Source: Spirochaetota bacterium | Lineage (GTDB): Bacteria; Spirochaetota; Spirochaetia; Treponematales; UBA12059 | Direction: 5' to 3' | Assembly (NCBI GenBank): GCA_029560805.1 | Contig: JAKQKE010000191.1 | Coordinates: 1 to 32,570, forward strand | Length of the DNA: 32,570 nt | Part shown: positions 7,631 to 14,368 of the stretch, in pieces | How the letters are laid out: each line of letters starts with the position of its first letter | Numbering within the stretch: the first letter of the stretch is position 1 | The notes under the pieces: model-generated | The model's input: the letters and a program-made list of their open reading frames with translations, nothing else | What the model was told of the DNA's origin: nothing | Database searches by the model: none | Program-made: the position numbers and the translations under genes

Positions 7631-8595
7631 GCCGAGCGCTCCCCTCGCGCCACTTCGGCGTCGCCGAGGCGGCGAGCGAGGACGCCTTGGCCGCCCTGCG
7701 CGCCGAGGTGCCCGACGCCTACACCATAGTCCGTTCCCGCTTCGAGGCCGTCGACGGCATGAGGGCCGCGCTCGAGCGCTTGCCCCCGACGGCGGCAGCC
7801 AGCCGGCTCGGCTCGGAGCCGAGGACGGAGGATTCGCTGATCGCGGAGCTACTACGCGGCGACAGGGGCGACCGCCTGCTCTACCTGCCCTCTCGGGCCG
7901 TGTTCAGGCGCTCGGTCGTCGCGGCCGAAGCCCAGGCGCTGGCCGCCCTGGCCCGGGCCTGCGCCGGGGCCGGCATCCGCGGGGAACGCCTCGCCGCAGC
8001 TCAGGAGCTAGCCACGAGGGCCGTGCTGGCGCTGATGGCTGAGGACGCCTACCTGGACATCCTCGACGGCTCGGCGCCGGAGGACGCCAGGCGCTCGGCC
8101 GCCTCTCGGCTCATATCGCTCTGGGACTCCGACCTGGACGGCGGCCTCGACGACTCGACGGAGGCCCTCGTGGCCGTCTGGACCTCCCGCAAGTCATGTC
8201 GGCCGGTGTTCGGCACGCTCCTCGGCTCGAGCGAGCTCGTCGGCCTCTCCATGAGCCTCGACGGGCGCTGGTTCGCCTTCGCCGGCGATCGCTTCTCCGA
8301 CCCGGGCGTCTATCAGGCGCTAGCTGAATTCCTGTTCGGCCTGAGCCACGAGGAACTCGTGGCCTGCACGGCGCATATCGACGCGAACGGCCCCCAGGAC
8401 GCGGCGGGGATCGACGCCCTGTTCGGCGGGGTCCGCGAGTACCCCGAACCGGCGAGCGCCGACCCGCGCGACCTATACCGCTTCTACGAGGCCAGGCGCC
8501 AGGCGGCCAAACGCCGCGAGGCCTCCGGGGCCGCGGGTCCCAGGTCGACACTCGAGGGCGAGTATCTGCTCTGGGCGATAGGTAGGCGCGCGTAA
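7627..8595 (+). CDS. Hypothetical protein coupled to the Rnk-like gene
   Basis: A 322-residue protein of no family I recognise. No signal peptide or membrane span is seen. It is rich in Ala, Leu and Arg and looks largely helical, with a central block of long amphipathic helices (about 95-160). A more beta-like segment follows around 195-225 (VGLSMSLDGRWFAFAGDRFSDPG). A basic stretch near 285-300 (RRQAAKRREA) precedes the end. Codon use matches its neighbours and it begins inside the stop of the Rnk-like gene (ATGA). It is therefore a real gene and probably functions with that protein, perhaps at RNA polymerase or in stress control; this last point is inference from coupling alone. Confidence 0.75.
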   Translation: MSRALPSRHFGVAEAASEDALAALRAEVPDAYTIVRSRFEAVDGMRAALERLPPTAAASRLGSEPRTEDSLIAELLRGDRGDRLLYLPSRAVFRRSVVAAEAQALAALARACAGAGIRGERLAAAQELATRAVLALMAEDAYLDILDGSAPEDARRSAASRLISLWDSDLDGGLDDSTEALVAVWTSRKSCRPVFGTLLGSSELVGLSMSLDGRWFAFAGDRFSDPGVYQALAEFLFGLSHEELVACTAHIDANGPQDAAGIDALFGGVREYPEPASADPRDLYRFYEARRQAAKRREASGAAGPRSTLEGEYLLWAIGRRA

Positions 8596-8639
8596 GGACA
8601 GGCCGGGCTAGCCTTGGGCCGCGCCTTCCCCTGCTCTAT

Positions 8640-8669
8640 TTGACAATCTGCCCGCCCGCTCGGTATTTT
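8640..8669 (+). promoter_or_regulatory. Promoter of trxA
   Basis: A consensus -35 TTGACA (8640-8645), an 18-bp spacer and TATTTT (8664-8669) lie 75 bp before the thioredoxin ATG. This is the best -35 in the window. A leader of about 65-70 nt with AAGGAG before the ATG would result. Confidence 0.65.
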
Positions 8670-8743
8670 GATCGCTATAACCTACGAACTATCGCGCGCG
8701 CCTACGCGACGCCCGATGCGTTCGAGCGACCGAAGGAGCCCCT

Positions 8744-9067
8744 ATGAGCGCAGGAATAGAGTTGACCTCCAAGAATTTCACGGCCGAGGTCGAGCAGTCG
8801 ACGATACCGGTACTCGTCGACTTCTGGGCCGAGTGGTGCATGCCGTGCCGGATGATAGGCCCGCACATCGACGACCTGGCCAAGACCTACGCCGGTCGGC
8901 TCAAGGTCGGCAAGGTCAACGTCGACAACGAGGCCGAGCTCGCCGGCAAGTTCAACATCATTTCGATCCCTACCTTGATGGTCTTCAAGGACGGCAAGGT
9001 CGTGCGCCAGCAGCCTGGCGCCCTGCCCAAGCAGGCCATCGAGAAGCTGTTCGCCGATCAGCTCTGA
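8744..9067 (+). CDS. trxA: Thioredoxin with WCMPC active site
   Basis: A 107-residue cytosolic thioredoxin that reduces protein disulfides by dithiol exchange. The fold landmarks are present: VLVDFWAEWC, the active site C-M-P-C (about residues 32-35), the buried DDLAKTY helix, VNVDNE, and the cis-proline loop ISIPTLMVFKDGK. The active site differs from the canonical CGPC by Gly to Met, which in related proteins is expected to alter redox potential. The ATG at 8744 has AGGAG 5 nt upstream. It appears monocistronic, with its own promoter and a hairpin just after the stop. No thioredoxin reductase gene is in the window. Confidence 0.93.
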   Translation: MSAGIELTSKNFTAEVEQSTIPVLVDFWAEWCMPCRMIGPHIDDLAKTYAGRLKVGKVNVDNEAELAGKFNIISIPTLMVFKDGKVVRQQPGALPKQAIEKLFADQL

Positions 9068-9480
9068 TCGTCCGTCGGGCTGCGGCCCGCGGACGCGCCG
9101 CGCCTTCGCCGAAGGAGAGAGTTTCTTCCGACAGTAACTTGATTCTTTTTCCGGCCCATGGTAGCGTGCCCTCATGGTTTCAGGACGATCAGTTCCAACC
9201 TACTCCCCTTCCCCCTCCCACCAGTATTTTTATAGCCGTTATACCGCATAGGGCTCCATCGCGGCGCGGCCGGGCGGGGAGCCCGTAGGGTTCCCGGCCG
9301 CCGCCCCGCGAGCTCCGCTTCGCGAGCGATGCTCCGATAGCCGCGCCGCTATCGACGACGGGGCGCCCCCGGTTGTATCCTTCCGTCGCGGGCGCCGTCG
9401 CGATCGGGGGCCAGGGCAAACCGAACGACGACTATATTAGGTACGATCACGGCCGGCCCAGCCGGCGGAAGGTAGACATC
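9068..9480. other. 413-bp intergenic region between trxA and aroF
   Basis: No gene is supported here. It begins with a strong hairpin at 9069-9095 and a small one at 9103-9115. A pyrimidine-rich and relatively AT-rich stretch follows (about 9120-9250), then a GC-rich block with several imperfect dyads. One dyad is a 7-bp stem CGATAGC/GCTATCG at 9335-9354. A -10-like TATATT lies at 9433-9438, followed by the aroF ribosome-binding site. I see no riboswitch, T-box or leader peptide that I can name. Confidence 0.6.
9069..9095 (+). terminator. Hairpin directly after trxA, without U-tract
   Basis: CGTCCG, one bulged T, CGGGC, a TGCG loop, GCCCG and CGGACG form an 11-bp stem starting 2 nt after the trxA stop. 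No run of T follows directly (the nearest is GTTTCTT about 25 nt later). It could stabilise the mRNA end or act as a weak terminator. Confidence 0.45.
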
Positions 9481-10311
9481 ATGAAGGATCTGAAGCTGAC
9501 CGGAGTCCGGCCCGACGGGGCGAGGACCGTGGTCGAGGTCGGCGGCATACGCATAGGCGACGGCTTCACCGTCATCGCGGGACCATGCGCCGTGGAGTCC
9601 GAGGACCAGCTCCTGCGCACGGCCGTAGCGATCAAGGAAGCGGGAGCGACGATGCTCCGCGGCGGCGCCTTCAAGCCGCGCACCTCGCCGTACGCGTTCC
9701 AGGGACTCGGCCTCAAGGGGCTCAAGATCCTGGACAAGGCGAGGCGCGAGACGGGCCTGCCCATCGTCACCGAGGTGATAGACACCCGCGACGTCAGCTG
9801 GGTCGGCGAATACGCCGACGTGCTCCAGATCGGCGCCAGGAACATGCAGAATTTCTCGCTGCTGCGCGAGGCGGGCAAGTCCGGCCGGCCGATACTCCTC
9901 AAGCGCGGCATGTACTCGACCCTCGAGGAATGGCTTAACTGCGCCGAGTACATCCTGGCCGAGGGCAACCCGGACGTCATCCTCTGCGAACGGGGCATCC
10001 GCAGCTTCGAAACCTATACGCGCAATACCCTCGACCTGTCCATCGTTCCGTCGGTCAAGGCGACGAGCCATCTGCCGATCATAGTCGACCCGTCGCACGG
10101 CACCGGCGTGCTCGGCCTGATCGAACCGATGAGCCTGGCCGCCGTCGCCGCGGGGGCCGACGGGCTCGAGATAGAAGTGCATATCGATCCGCCCACGGCC
10201 CTGAGCGATAAGGCTCAGCAGCTGTCGCCCGAGGCCTTCAAGCGGCTGATGCGCAAGATAGCGACGATGCGGCGGACGATGGACGAGCTGGCCGCGGAGG
10301 ACGGGCGATGA
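9481..10311 (+). CDS. aroF: 3-deoxy-7-phosphoheptulonate synthase (type I-beta, AroF/KDOPS-like)
   Basis: A 276-residue DAHP synthase that condenses phosphoenolpyruvate with erythrose 4-phosphate, the first step of the shikimate pathway. The I-beta signature is clear: IAGPCAVES, then LRGGAFKPRTSPYAFQGLG, IGARNMQNF, LLKRGM and DPSHGTG. No N-terminal ferredoxin-like or chorismate-mutase regulatory domain precedes the barrel, so the allosteric control known for other I-beta enzymes is not visible. The ATG at 9481 is chosen because GGAAGG lies before it; an in-frame start further upstream would add non-conserved residues. It is the first gene of a five-gene operon, and its TGA overlaps the aroB ATG. 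Nineteen Ile codons are used here: 12 ATC, 7 ATA, no ATT. Confidence 0.95.
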   Translation: MKDLKLTGVRPDGARTVVEVGGIRIGDGFTVIAGPCAVESEDQLLRTAVAIKEAGATMLRGGAFKPRTSPYAFQGLGLKGLKILDKARRETGLPIVTEVIDTRDVSWVGEYADVLQIGARNMQNFSLLREAGKSGRPILLKRGMYSTLEEWLNCAEYILAEGNPDVILCERGIRSFETYTRNTLDLSIVPSVKATSHLPIIVDPSHGTGVLGLIEPMSLAAVAAGADGLEIEVHIDPPTALSDKAQQLSPEAFKRLMRKIATMRRTMDELAAEDGR

Positions 10312-11348
10312 CCGCGCCGGAGATACGCTTCGGCCCCGCCGTCGGCCTCGGCTCGCTCGCCGAGCCGGCGACGACGGTCGTCGTCGCGGACGCCCTGACC
10401 TCCGGCCTCATGCCGCCCGGCTTCGACCCCGGGCGCGTCGTGATCGTGGAGCGCGGCGAGTCGGCCAAGAGCCTATCGTCGCTCGAGGCCGTGTACGCGC
10501 GCTTCCTGGAGCTGGGCGTCGAGCGCGACTGGACCGTGGTCGGGCTCGGCGGCGGCAGCGTCTCGGACCTGGCGGGCCTGGCCGCGTCCACCTGGATGCG
10601 CGGCGTCGACTTCGGTTTCGTGCCGACGACGCTGCTCGCGATGGTCGACGCCTCGGTCGGCGGCAAGAACGGCGTCGACTTCCGCGGTTACAAGAACCTG
10701 ATAGGCTGCTTCTCCCAGCCGCGCTTCGTGCTCGTCGACACGAGCCTGCTCGACGGGCTGCCTGACGACGAGCTGGCCCGCGGCTTCGTCGAGGCCATCA
10801 AGCACGGCGTCATCGCAGGCGGCGAGCACTACGCCGCCGTGGGGCGGGCGGTCGACCGACGCGGCCGGATCAGGCGCGGGGAGCTCGGCGAGGTCGTCAG
10901 GCTGTCGGTCGAGCTCAAGTCGGCCTTCGTCGAAGCCGACGCGCTCGAGCTCGGCGAGCGGCGCAAGCTGAACCTCGGACACAGCTTCGGGCACGGCGTC
11001 GAGTCGGTCACCGGGTTGCCCCACGGAGCGGCCGTCGCCGCCGGTCTGGCGACGGCGCTCAGGCTGGCCGTCGAGCTCGGCGGCTCCAGCGACGACGCCG
11101 ACGAGGTCATCGGCCTCCTCGAGCGGCTCGGCCTGCCGACCGGGCTCGAGGCCGCCAGGCGCTCCTCGGTCGAGAGCCGCGACCTGTCGCCGTCGAGCTT
11201 CCGCGAGGCCGTGGCCGAAGCGCTCGGCGCCGATAAGAAGCTGTCGGGCGGCTTGATGCGCTTCGCGCTGCCGCTCGCGATCGGGAACGTGGAGATGCAC
11301 GCCATACCGCTCGAGGAACTCAGGGCGTTCGCCAGGAGGGCGCCGTGA
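10308..11348 (+). CDS. aroB: 3-dehydroquinate synthase
   Basis: A 346-residue NAD- and divalent-metal-dependent enzyme that cyclises DAHP to 3-dehydroquinate, the second shikimate step. Landmarks are the NAD-binding block GLGGGSVSDLAGLAASTWMRG, then VPTTLLAMVDASVGGKNGVDF, KNLIGCFSQP, the metal-binding Glu in ARGFVEAIKHG, and the His cluster in LNLGHSFGHGVE and PHGAAVAAGL. All appear intact. It starts with an ATG inside the aroF stop (ATGA), with GGAGG 7 nt upstream, and overlaps aroC by GTGA. The C-terminal ~120 residues are the usual helical metal-binding domain. Confidence 0.95.
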   Translation: MTAPEIRFGPAVGLGSLAEPATTVVVADALTSGLMPPGFDPGRVVIVERGESAKSLSSLEAVYARFLELGVERDWTVVGLGGGSVSDLAGLAASTWMRGVDFGFVPTTLLAMVDASVGGKNGVDFRGYKNLIGCFSQPRFVLVDTSLLDGLPDDELARGFVEAIKHGVIAGGEHYAAVGRAVDRRGRIRRGELGEVVRLSVELKSAFVEADALELGERRKLNLGHSFGHGVESVTGLPHGAAVAAGLATALRLAVELGGSSDDADEVIGLLERLGLPTGLEAARRSSVESRDLSPSSFREAVAEALGADKKLSGGLMRFALPLAIGNVEMHAIPLEELRAFARRAP

Positions 11349-12355
11349 ACGCGATCGGTACCCTGTTCCGCGTCCAGCTCTTCGGAGAGTCCCACGGGCC
11401 GGCCGTCGGCGTGGTCGTCGACGGGATCCCGGCCGGCCTGTCGCTCGGCCCGGCCGACTTCGAGCCGGACCTGGAGAGGCGTAGGGCCGGCGCGCCCGGC
11501 ACGACGCCACGAGCCGAGCCCGACATCCCGGAGCTGCTGTCCGGCGTCTACCAGGGCAGGACGACCGGCACGCCGCTCTGCGCGATCTTCAGGAACGCCG
11601 ACGCGAGGCCCGCCGACTACGACCGCTTCTCGGACATGCCGAGGCCCGGCCACGCCGACCTGGTCTCGAGGATACGCTACTCGGGCTACGCCGACCCACG
11701 GGGCTCGGGACACTTCTCGGGCAGGCTGACGCTCGCCCTCGTCGCTGCCGGCGTCGTGGCCAAGAAGGCCCTGCCCGGCGTATCGTTCGGCGCGCGCGTC
11801 ATCGAAGCCGACGGCCGGGTCGACATCGACGCCGCGATAGCCGAGGCCGCGGCCGACGGCGACTCGGTCGGCGCCGTCGTCGAGCTACGCGCGTCCGGGC
11901 TACGGGCCGGCCTCGGCGAACCATTCTTCGGCGCGCTGGAGTCGCTGGCCGCGGCGGCCCTGTTCGCGGTGCCCGGCGTACGCGGCGTAGAATTCGGCGA
12001 CGGCTTCGCCGCGGCCCGCATGCGAGGCTCCGAGCATAACGACCCCATCGTCGCCCCGGACGGGGCCATGTCCAAGAACGGCTCAGGCGGCGTCAACGGC
12101 GGCATATCGAACGGCAACGAGCTGGTCGTCCGCGTCGCGATGAAGCCGGCCTCGACCATAGCCAAGCCTCAGCGCACCTGGAACTTCGCTACGGGAGCCA
12201 TGGACGAGTTGTCGGCGCCGGGCAGGCACGACGCCTGTATCGCGCTCCGCGGCGCCGTGGCCCTCGAGGCGGCCCTCGCCGTCGTCCTGGCCGACCTCGA
12301 GCTCCAGGCGCTCGCCCGAGGAGCCTCGCTACCGAACGGAGGAATACCATCATGA
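11345..12355 (+). CDS. aroC: Chorismate synthase
   Basis: A 336-residue enzyme that makes chorismate from EPSP using reduced FMN, the last common step of the pathway. The opening FGESHGPAVGVVVDGIPAG is diagnostic. The FMN/substrate segments RPGHADL, RGSGHFSGRLT, FGDGFAAARMRGSEHND, NGGISNGNELV and GRHDACIALRG follow. It is slightly shorter than typical ~360-residue enzymes. The start is GTG at 11345, overlapping the aroB TGA, with AGGAGG 5 nt before it. The stop overlaps pheA by ATGA. Confidence 0.95.
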   Translation: MNAIGTLFRVQLFGESHGPAVGVVVDGIPAGLSLGPADFEPDLERRRAGAPGTTPRAEPDIPELLSGVYQGRTTGTPLCAIFRNADARPADYDRFSDMPRPGHADLVSRIRYSGYADPRGSGHFSGRLTLALVAAGVVAKKALPGVSFGARVIEADGRVDIDAAIAEAAADGDSVGAVVELRASGLRAGLGEPFFGALESLAAAALFAVPGVRGVEFGDGFAAARMRGSEHNDPIVAPDGAMSKNGSGGVNGGISNGNELVVRVAMKPASTIAKPQRTWNFATGAMDELSAPGRHDACIALRGAVALEAALAVVLADLELQALARGASLPNGGIPS

Positions 12356-13509
12356 CCCTCGAATCGCTCAGGCGGGACATAGACCGCATCGACGCCCGCA
12401 TCCTGTCCCTGCTCGACGAGAGGCTCGAGAAAGGCCTCTTGACGCGCCGCCACAAGAGCGGCTCGCTCGACTCCGGCCGCGAGGCGGAGGTGCTCGGGCG
12501 CGTGTCCGCCCGCTCGCGCTGCCTGGCGGACGAGGCCTTCACCACGGGGCTGTATCGACGCATCATGGACGAGAGCAAGGCCATCCAGGACCGAAGGCTC
12601 TCGCTGATAGGCTTCCAGGGTATGCACGGCGCCTACGGCGAGGCGGCGGCGAGAGCCTGGGCCCCCGAGGCGGCGACCATGCCTTTCGGGGAGTTCTCCC
12701 AGGTCTTCGACGCCGTGCTGGCCGGCGACGTCGACTACGGCATCGTACCGGTCGAGAACACCCTCGGCGGCGTCGTCGGCCAGGTCAACTCGATACTGGT
12801 GACGACCGAGCTGCGCGTCGCCGGCGCCGTCGACATGGCCGTCAGCCACTGCCTGCTGGCGCCGCCCGGGGCCGACCACCGCGAGCTGCGCACGGTCTAC
12901 TCCCACGGCCAGGCCCTGTCGCAGTGCCGGCGCTTCATCGAGCGCAACGGCCTCGAGGGCGTCGACTGGTTCGACACCGCAGGCGCCGCCCGCATGATAG
13001 CCGAGGAACGTCCGAAGGGCGCGGCGGCCATAGCCAGCCGCTTCGCCGCCGAACTCTACGGGCTCGAGATCATCAAGGACGGCATCCAGGACTCGCCGAA
13101 CAATCGCACGCGCTTCTTCGTGCTCGCCAAGGAGGCTCGCCAAGCCACGAACGGACCGGCCGACGGCGACCACGGCAGAGCCGGCGACGACGGCAGAGCC
13201 GGCGACCACGGCAAAGCCGGCGACCACGGCAGAGCCGGCGACGATGGCAGAGCCGGCGACAAGTGCTCGGCCGTCTTCTTCGCCGACGACAAGGCCGGAG
13301 CCCTGTTCGCCGTGCTCGAGGTGTTCGCCGAAGCGGGCATCAACCTGACGCGCATCGAGTCGGTACCGACCGAGCCCGGCGACTACGCCATCTTCATCGA
13401 CTTCGCTGGCTCCGACCGCGACGAAGCGGTGATCAAGGCGCTCGACCGCGCCGGCGGCCTGTCGCGAGGCTTCAGGTTGCTCGGCTGCTACGCCGAGAGG
13501 AGGCTGTAG
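12352..13509 (+). CDS. pheA: Bifunctional chorismate mutase / prephenate dehydratase (P-protein)
   Basis: A 385-residue protein making phenylpyruvate from chorismate. Residues 1-80 are an AroQ-type mutase (LRRDIDRIDARILSLLDERL, RRHKSG). Residues ~83-265 are the dehydratase (GFQGMHGAYGEAAA, VPVENTLGGVV, YSHGQALSQC, and NRTRFFVL with the catalytic TRF). The C-terminal ~305-385 is an ACT domain (KAGALFAVLEVFAEAGINLTRIES). Two oddities are visible. The phenylalanine-binding ESRP motif reads ESVP. Residues 272-301, just before the ACT domain, are five 6-residue repeats (GDHGRA type) coded by an 18-bp tandem repeat. Both may affect feedback inhibition. The ATG follows GGAGG 9 nt away and overlaps aroC. 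Confidence 0.94.
   Translation: MTLESLRRDIDRIDARILSLLDERLEKGLLTRRHKSGSLDSGREAEVLGRVSARSRCLADEAFTTGLYRRIMDESKAIQDRRLSLIGFQGMHGAYGEAAARAWAPEAATMPFGEFSQVFDAVLAGDVDYGIVPVENTLGGVVGQVNSILVTTELRVAGAVDMAVSHCLLAPPGADHRELRTVYSHGQALSQCRRFIERNGLEGVDWFDTAGAARMIAEERPKGAAAIASRFAAELYGLEIIKDGIQDSPNNRTRFFVLAKEARQATNGPADGDHGRAGDDGRAGDHGKAGDHGRAGDDGRAGDKCSAVFFADDKAGALFAVLEVFAEAGINLTRIESVPTEPGDYAIFIDFAGSDRDEAVIKALDRAGGLSRGFRLLGCYAERRL
13165..13260 (+). repeat. 18-bp tandem repeat (5 copies plus 6 bp) inside pheA
   Basis: Units starting GGCGACCACGGC or GGCGACGACGGC lie at 13165, 13183, 13201, 13219 and 13237, with a partial copy (GGCGAC) at 13255. Each codes for G-D-H/D-G-R/K-A. The copies differ by one or two bases, which suggests some age. 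The repeat stays in frame and forms a hydrophilic linker between the catalytic and ACT domains. Confidence 0.93.
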
Positions 13510-13510
13510 C

Positions 13511-14368
13511 GTGCGCGTCGCGATACTCGGCGCCGGCAAGATGGGCGCCTGGCTGATACGTTCCCTCGCGGCCGCCGGCCACGAGCTGGCGGCCTACGAC
13601 CCGTCACCCGGTCGCCTGGGGGCGGCGACCGCCGGCGTCGTCGGCTCGGCCACCGGGAAGCCCGTCGAGGCCGCCGACGACGTCCGCGCCCTGGCGGCCT
13701 TCGGGCCGGAGCTGCTCGTCAACTGCGCGCCGCTCGGCCTGACGACGGAGGCCTTCGACGCCGTGACGCCCCATCTGGACGAGGCCTGCGCGCTGTCCGA
13801 CATAGCCTCGGTCAAGACCGGCCTCGCGTCATGGTACGCCTCGTCGGGCCGGCCCTTCTCGTCGTCCCACCCGATGTTCGGCCCGACCTACGCCGACGGC
13901 TCGAACCTGAGCGAGCAGAGCGCGGTGATCATCGCCGAGTCGAGCGACGACGGCAAAGCCTTCTGGAAGTCGTTCTACGGATCCTTCGGCATCCGGGTCT
14001 TCGAGGAGAGCTTCGACGGGCACGACCGGACGGTCGCCTACTCGCTGGGCACGCCCTTCGCCTCGACGATGGTCTTCGCCGCCTGCATGAAGCGCCTCGA
14101 CGCGCCCGGCACCAACTTCCGCAAGCACCTGGACATCGCGCGCGGCCTACTCGCTGAGGACGACCGCCTGCTCGCCGAGATCATGTTCAACCCGTACACG
14201 ATACGGCGCCTGGAGCTGATCAACTCCCAGCTGGCCTACCTGACCCATATCATCAAGGACCGCGACCACGAGGAGATGGGCAAGTTCCTGGACAAGCTGC
14301 GAGGCAACCTCGGCGAGGCTCCCGACGGCCCGGCCGGGTACGCCGCCGCGCCGCCGACTAGGCCCTGA
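13511..14368 (+). CDS. tyrA: Prephenate dehydrogenase
   Basis: A 285-residue NAD(P)-dependent enzyme that oxidatively decarboxylates prephenate toward tyrosine. The N-terminal Rossmann motif is AILGAGKMGAWLIRSLAAAGH. The family landmarks DIASVKTGL and SSHPMFGPTYA are visible, followed by a helical dimerisation domain (about 160-270). No ACT domain is attached. The start is GTG at 13511, one base after the pheA stop, with GAGGAGG about 8 nt before it. It is the last gene of the plus-strand aro operon and converges on aroA; the two ends overlap by 11 bp. I place it as prephenate rather than arogenate dehydrogenase by family, which the sequence does not prove. Confidence 0.9.
   Translation: MRVAILGAGKMGAWLIRSLAAAGHELAAYDPSPGRLGAATAGVVGSATGKPVEAADDVRALAAFGPELLVNCAPLGLTTEAFDAVTPHLDEACALSDIASVKTGLASWYASSGRPFSSSHPMFGPTYADGSNLSEQSAVIIAESSDDGKAFWKSFYGSFGIRVFEESFDGHDRTVAYSLGTPFASTMVFAACMKRLDAPGTNFRKHLDIARGLLAEDDRLLAEIMFNPYTIRRLELINSQLAYLTHIIKDRDHEEMGKFLDKLRGNLGEAPDGPAGYAAAPPTRP

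Noticed and set aside
9068-9480. Riboswitch, T-box or leader-peptide attenuator for the aro operon
   Set aside because: No T-box sequence, no Trp/Phe/Tyr-rich small frame and no terminator with U-tract found near aroF.
13165-13260. Possible CRISPR array
   Set aside because: The 18-bp units are directly adjacent, with no spacers, in frame within pheA. No cas genes are present.
12169-13539. Long minus-strand open frame (456 codons) over aroC and pheA
   Set aside because: It is the complement of well-conserved enzymes on plus, shows no recognisable domain, and its Val/Ala/Gly-repeat part is only the antisense of the pheA 18-bp repeat.
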